Positions 61,130-64,000 of a stretch of DNA of 64,000 bases are shown one piece after another (position 1 is the first letter of the stretch; every line of letters starts with the position of its first letter). A program made the translations under genes and the position numbers. The notes beneath the pieces are model-generated. The model had not been told where the DNA came from, did no database searches, and saw only the letters and a list, made by a program, of their open reading frames with translations. This stretch comes from Maricaulis sp048268525 (GTDB taxonomy: Bacteria > Pseudomonadota > Alphaproteobacteria > Caulobacterales > Maricaulaceae): positions 114,242 through 178,241 of the forward strand of contig NZ_JBLWVH010000003.1 of the NCBI RefSeq assembly GCF_048268525.1, in the 5' to 3' direction.

Positions 61130-62881
61130 ATGGCTGGACGCAGAACGTCACGACGGGATTTGCTGAAAGGCGGCGCCTTGGCTGTTGTTTCGGCCGGGGC
61201 AACAGGGGCCGCCGTAGCGCGGCAGGACAGCGCCGCTGGTGCCACGGCGGGTGAAGCTGTCACACCGCAGTCACTGCAATGCGCCGAAGCGCTGTTTGAT
61301 GTGCGCTACACCGATGCCGAGCGCGAAATGGTCGTCGCCGAGATCGATGGCTGGATTGACCGGATGAGCCGGCAGCGGGCCCACGCCAAACCCAACACGC
61401 TTTCGCCGGCCACCGTTTTCGACCCGCGTCTGCGCTCCCGTCGCTATCGCGACCAGGCGGACCAGGTCACCCTATCCGGTACGGATGCCGGTGCGTTGCC
61501 AACAAACCCCGCCGACATTGCCTTTGCTCCGGTCTGGAAACAGGGCCAGTGGATCCGGCACGGCGTGCTGACCTCGCGCCGCCTGACCGACATCTATCTC
61601 GACCGGATCGCGTCTCACGGCAACGCGCTGGAATGTTTCGTCACGGTGACGCCGGACATCGCCCGGGCCCAGGCGGATGCCGCCGACCGGGAACTCGCCG
61701 CCGGTCAGGATCGTGGCCCGCTGCACGGTATTCCCTATGGCATGAAGGACATTGTCGATGTGGCCGGCGTGCGCGCGACCTGGGGGGCGACGCCCTATCA
61801 GGACCGTGTCGCCGAGACCGATGCCACCGTGACCACCAAACTGCGCGAAGCCGGGGCTGTCCTGCTCGGCAAGACCACCAATGGCGCGCTGGCCTATGGC
61901 GATCGCTGGTTCGGCGGCATCACCCGTAATCCGTGGAACACCGAAGAGGGCTCGTCCGGTTCGAGTGCCGGCTCGGCTTCGGCGACGGCGGCCGGCCTTG
62001 TTGCATTCGGGATCGGTACCGAAACGCTGGGGTCGATCGTGTCGCCCTCCAATCGCTGTGGCACCACCGGTTTGCGTCCGACCTTCGGCCGCGTCTCGCG
62101 GCACGGGGCGATGGCGCTTTGCTGGTCGCTCGACAAGATCGGGCCGATCTGTCGCTCGGTCGAGGATACCGGTCTGGTCCTCGCGGCACTGAACGGGTTT
62201 GATGCCGCTGACGCCGGCTCACTGGATGTCGGGCTGGAGATTGATGCGACCCGGCCGGTTCGCGGCATGCGGGTCGGCTACAGCCCGGCCTGGTTCGAGG
62301 CTGGCAGCGATGCCGACCGGGCGGCGCTTCAGGCGGCCAGCGATGCCGGAGTTGAACTGGTCGAGGTCGAACTGCCCGATCTGCCCTATGACGGCCTGTT
62401 CGCGGTCGTCGAGGCGGAATCCGCCGCCGCCTTTGAACACCTGACCCTGTCCGGCGAGGATGACAGCCTGGTCTGGCAGGACCCGGCCGCCTGGCCGAAC
62501 ACCTGGCGTCGGGCGCGCTTCATTTCCGCCGTCGACCTGATCAATGTCGACCGCTTCCGCCGCGAGGTGATGGAGATGATGGACGGTGTGATGGAAGGGC
62601 TGGATGCCATGATCGGCCCGAATTTCGCCAACGCCCTGCTCGTCATCACCAATTATACCGGCCACCCGCAGCTGGCGATCAAGTCCGGCTATAACCAGCT
62701 TGCCACCCGTACCATTTTCGGCGATCCGGCGAGTGATGGTGGCGCCACGCACCGGGTTCCGCAGACCACCAGCCTGTGGGCGCCCCTTTTCGAAGAAGGC
62801 ACGCTGATCGCGCTGGGGCGCGAGATCGAACGCCGGCTCAATGTCGCGGATGATCATCCGCCCGCTTTCCACCAGGAGTGA
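61130..62881 (+). CDS. Tat-exported amidase (amidase signature family)
   Basis: 583 residues. A Tat-type signal (SRRDLLKGGALAVVSAGATGAAVA) directs folded export. The amidase-signature core has the catalytic triad: Lys in GIPYGMKDIVDVAG, and the Ser pair in GSSGSSAGSASA. TGLRPTFGRVSRHGAM follows as usual. These enzymes hydrolyse amides; the substrate is unknown, and a periplasmic location is inferred from the signal. GGGGAGGTG lies upstream of ATG 61130. The stop is three bases before the next start. Confidence 0.92.
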   Translation: MAGRRTSRRDLLKGGALAVVSAGATGAAVARQDSAAGATAGEAVTPQSLQCAEALFDVRYTDAEREMVVAEIDGWIDRMSRQRAHAKPNTLSPATVFDPRLRSRRYRDQADQVTLSGTDAGALPTNPADIAFAPVWKQGQWIRHGVLTSRRLTDIYLDRIASHGNALECFVTVTPDIARAQADAADRELAAGQDRGPLHGIPYGMKDIVDVAGVRATWGATPYQDRVAETDATVTTKLREAGAVLLGKTTNGALAYGDRWFGGITRNPWNTEEGSSGSSAGSASATAAGLVAFGIGTETLGSIVSPSNRCGTTGLRPTFGRVSRHGAMALCWSLDKIGPICRSVEDTGLVLAALNGFDAADAGSLDVGLEIDATRPVRGMRVGYSPAWFEAGSDADRAALQAASDAGVELVEVELPDLPYDGLFAVVEAESAAAFEHLTLSGEDDSLVWQDPAAWPNTWRRARFISAVDLINVDRFRREVMEMMDGVMEGLDAMIGPNFANALLVITNYTGHPQLAIKSGYNQLATRTIFGDPASDGGATHRVPQTTSLWAPLFEEGTLIALGREIERRLNVADDHPPAFHQE

Positions 62882-62883
62882 CC

Positions 62884-63513
62884 ATGAAATTCTACGACTT
62901 CAAGGCGGCACCCAGTCCGCGTCGGGCCCGTATCCTGATGGCCGAAAAGGGCATCGATATCGAGATCGAGCAGGTTGATCTGAGCTCGCGCGCCCAGTTC
63001 GAGCCGGAGTTCAAGGCGATCAATCCGCGCTGCACCGTGCCGGCCCTGCAGCTCGATGACGGCACCGTGCTGTGCGACAATTCCTCGATCGCCCGCTATT
63101 TCGAGGAAATCTTTCCCGATCCGCCGATGCTGGGCCGCACGCCGCTTGAAAAGGCGCTGGTTGCCGAGTGGACGGCCCGGGTCGAGGGCGAGGGGCTGAT
63201 GGGTGTCGCCGAAGCGCTGCGTAACCGCTCGGAATTTTTCAAGGACTCCTCGGTCACCGGCCCCAATCGCTACGCCCAGGTGCCCGAACTGGTCGAGCGC
63301 GGGCGGGCGCGGGCGACGGCCTGCCTCAAGGATCTTGATGCCCGGCTGGGTGAGGCGGCCTATCTGGCTGGCGAAGCCTTCAGCGCAGCTGATATCGCCG
63401 CCTTCGTCTTTGTTGATTTCACCGCCTGGATTAAACTGCCCATGCCGGAAGGCCTGGACAATCTGGCCCGCTGGCGTGAGGCGGTAGCCGCTCGCCCCAG
63501 CATTGATGCCTGA
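62884..63513 (+). CDS. Glutathione S-transferase family protein
   Basis: A 209-residue GST, downstream of the amidase in the same operon. The N-domain has KFYDFKAAPSPRRARILMAEKGIDIEIEQVDL and CTVPALQLDDGTVLCDNSSIARYFEE (glutathione-binding cis-Pro and Asn-Ser-Ser); the C-domain has YLAGEAFSAADIAAFVFVDF. ATG 62884 is chosen: AGGAG of the amidase tail is five bases before it. An in-frame GTG at 62878 would overlap. The substrate is unknown. Confidence 0.92.
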   Translation: MKFYDFKAAPSPRRARILMAEKGIDIEIEQVDLSSRAQFEPEFKAINPRCTVPALQLDDGTVLCDNSSIARYFEEIFPDPPMLGRTPLEKALVAEWTARVEGEGLMGVAEALRNRSEFFKDSSVTGPNRYAQVPELVERGRARATACLKDLDARLGEAAYLAGEAFSAADIAAFVFVDFTAWIKLPMPEGLDNLARWREAVAARPSIDA

Positions 63514-63542
63514 CAACTGAAGCTGGTTGGGGCCGGCCCGGG

Positions 63543-64000
63543 TCAGCTCTGCCGGGGCGGGAACACCGTCTGGCCCTTCAGGCGAAGTTCGAACAGGTCC
63601 GGCCGCGAATAGTGACCGGCCGGGTCACAGGCAGCTTTCGCCTTGCGGACCTCGTCCAGATGGGCGTCGGCATAAAGGATGGTCTCGCCATTGGCCGGTC
63701 CGGCAATGATTTCGCCGCGTGGATCGATGATCACGCTCTGCCCGGTGTGTTCAAAGGCGTTCAGTGACTTGAACCGATCGGGCACGTGTGCGTCGAGGCG
63801 CAGGCCTGCTGCGGCGATGACATAGGCACCAGCCTGGCTGGCAAAGGCCCGGGACAACAGGACCTGCCGCGCCCAGACCGGATCATTTGGCGCCGCCTCC
63901 GGCTCGTGACCCGGCCAGGCGGCGACCTGGACCTGTGGACCCTGTGCGATCAGTGGAAAGCCGGGCAGGGCGATATTGGGCTCCCAGCAATGGAGCCCGG
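63543..64000 (-). CDS. Nitrilase-family carbon-nitrogen hydrolase (5' part outside window)
   Basis: The C-terminal 152 codons of a nitrilase-superfamily enzyme; the frame runs off the right edge and the start is missing. The catalytic-cysteine loop is included just inside the edge: GLHCWEPNIALPGFPLIAQG, with Cys-Trp-Glu as in true nitrilases (most amidases of the superfamily lack the CWE wording). Then comes FASQAGAYVIAAAG and the glycine-proline-rich DPRGEIIAGPANGETILYADAHLDEV. It would hydrolyse a nitrile to acid and ammonia. It is convergent with the GST gene. The preceding Glu and Lys of the triad lie outside the window. Confidence 0.85.
   Translation of the reverse strand, partial: GLHCWEPNIALPGFPLIAQGPQVQVAAWPGHEPEAAPNDPVWARQVLLSRAFASQAGAYVIAAAGLRLDAHVPDRFKSLNAFEHTGQSVIIDPRGEIIAGPANGETILYADAHLDEVRKAKAACDPAGHYSRPDLFELRLKGQTVFPPRQS

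Overview
The window is GC-rich, gene-dense alphaproteobacterial chromosome. The gene families (a DivJ-like cell-cycle kinase, a large TonB-dependent receptor, many sensor kinases, DUF1491, DUF2336, DUF5330 and DUF6456 proteins) point to the stalked-bacterium relatives. A marine Maricaulis/Hyphomonadaceae-type organism is my best guess, inferred from protein style and not proven. No rRNA, tRNA, CRISPR array, insertion sequence or prophage was seen. Almost all of it reads as core chromosome.

Layout. 1-2114: a metallophosphoesterase (cut by the left edge), a diacylglycerol-kinase-type lipid kinase and a GIY-YIG protein, all on the minus strand. 2287-10051: a ten-gene, tightly overlapping operon for an Mrp/Mbh-type multisubunit cation/proton antiporter with three antiporter-like (D-type) subunits and a free-standing MbhD/MbhE module, closed by a strong terminator. 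10212-13788: a DnaA-domain-IV-like protein with its DUF6456 partner, then sufE, a DUF5330 protein and an unknown exported protein. 13980-25921: signalling genes (DivJ-like kinase, a receiver-kinase / membrane kinase / response regulator trio, and a LytS/LytTR-type pair), with a DEAD-box helicase and two small envelope proteins between them. 26009-34291: a TonB-dependent receptor with a terminator-like hairpin in its leader, an ABC-F ATPase, a secreted unknown and an orphan BcsB-like protein. 34349-40473: DUF1491, an unknown, prfC, an MscS-type channel, an AbrB/Doc toxin-antitoxin pair and DUF2336. 40575-48916: a GGDEF-EAL protein with a PAN-domain partner, a bacterial voltage-gated channel with an unusual TLEGW filter, a class A PBP, a YcgN-family protein, a small unknown and pckA. 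49151-57934: DUF2891, pirin, an M28 peptidase, and a split exopolysaccharide set (BcsB-like protein, processive family-2 glycosyltransferase, outer-membrane barrel). 57959-64000: two glutathione transferases, a free-standing RNA-polymerase-alpha-CTD-like protein, an unknown membrane pair, a Tat-exported amidase and a nitrilase cut by the right edge.

Three families of dispersed intergenic palindromes stand out. Family A has four copies of about 120 bp, family B three copies of exactly 100 bp, and family C two copies of about 115 bp. They lie between genes, often where transcription converges, and are sometimes stacked side by side. The observations most worth following up are the TLEGW channel, these palindromes, the free-standing alpha-CTD-like protein, the split polysaccharide synthase and the leader hairpin of the TonB receptor.
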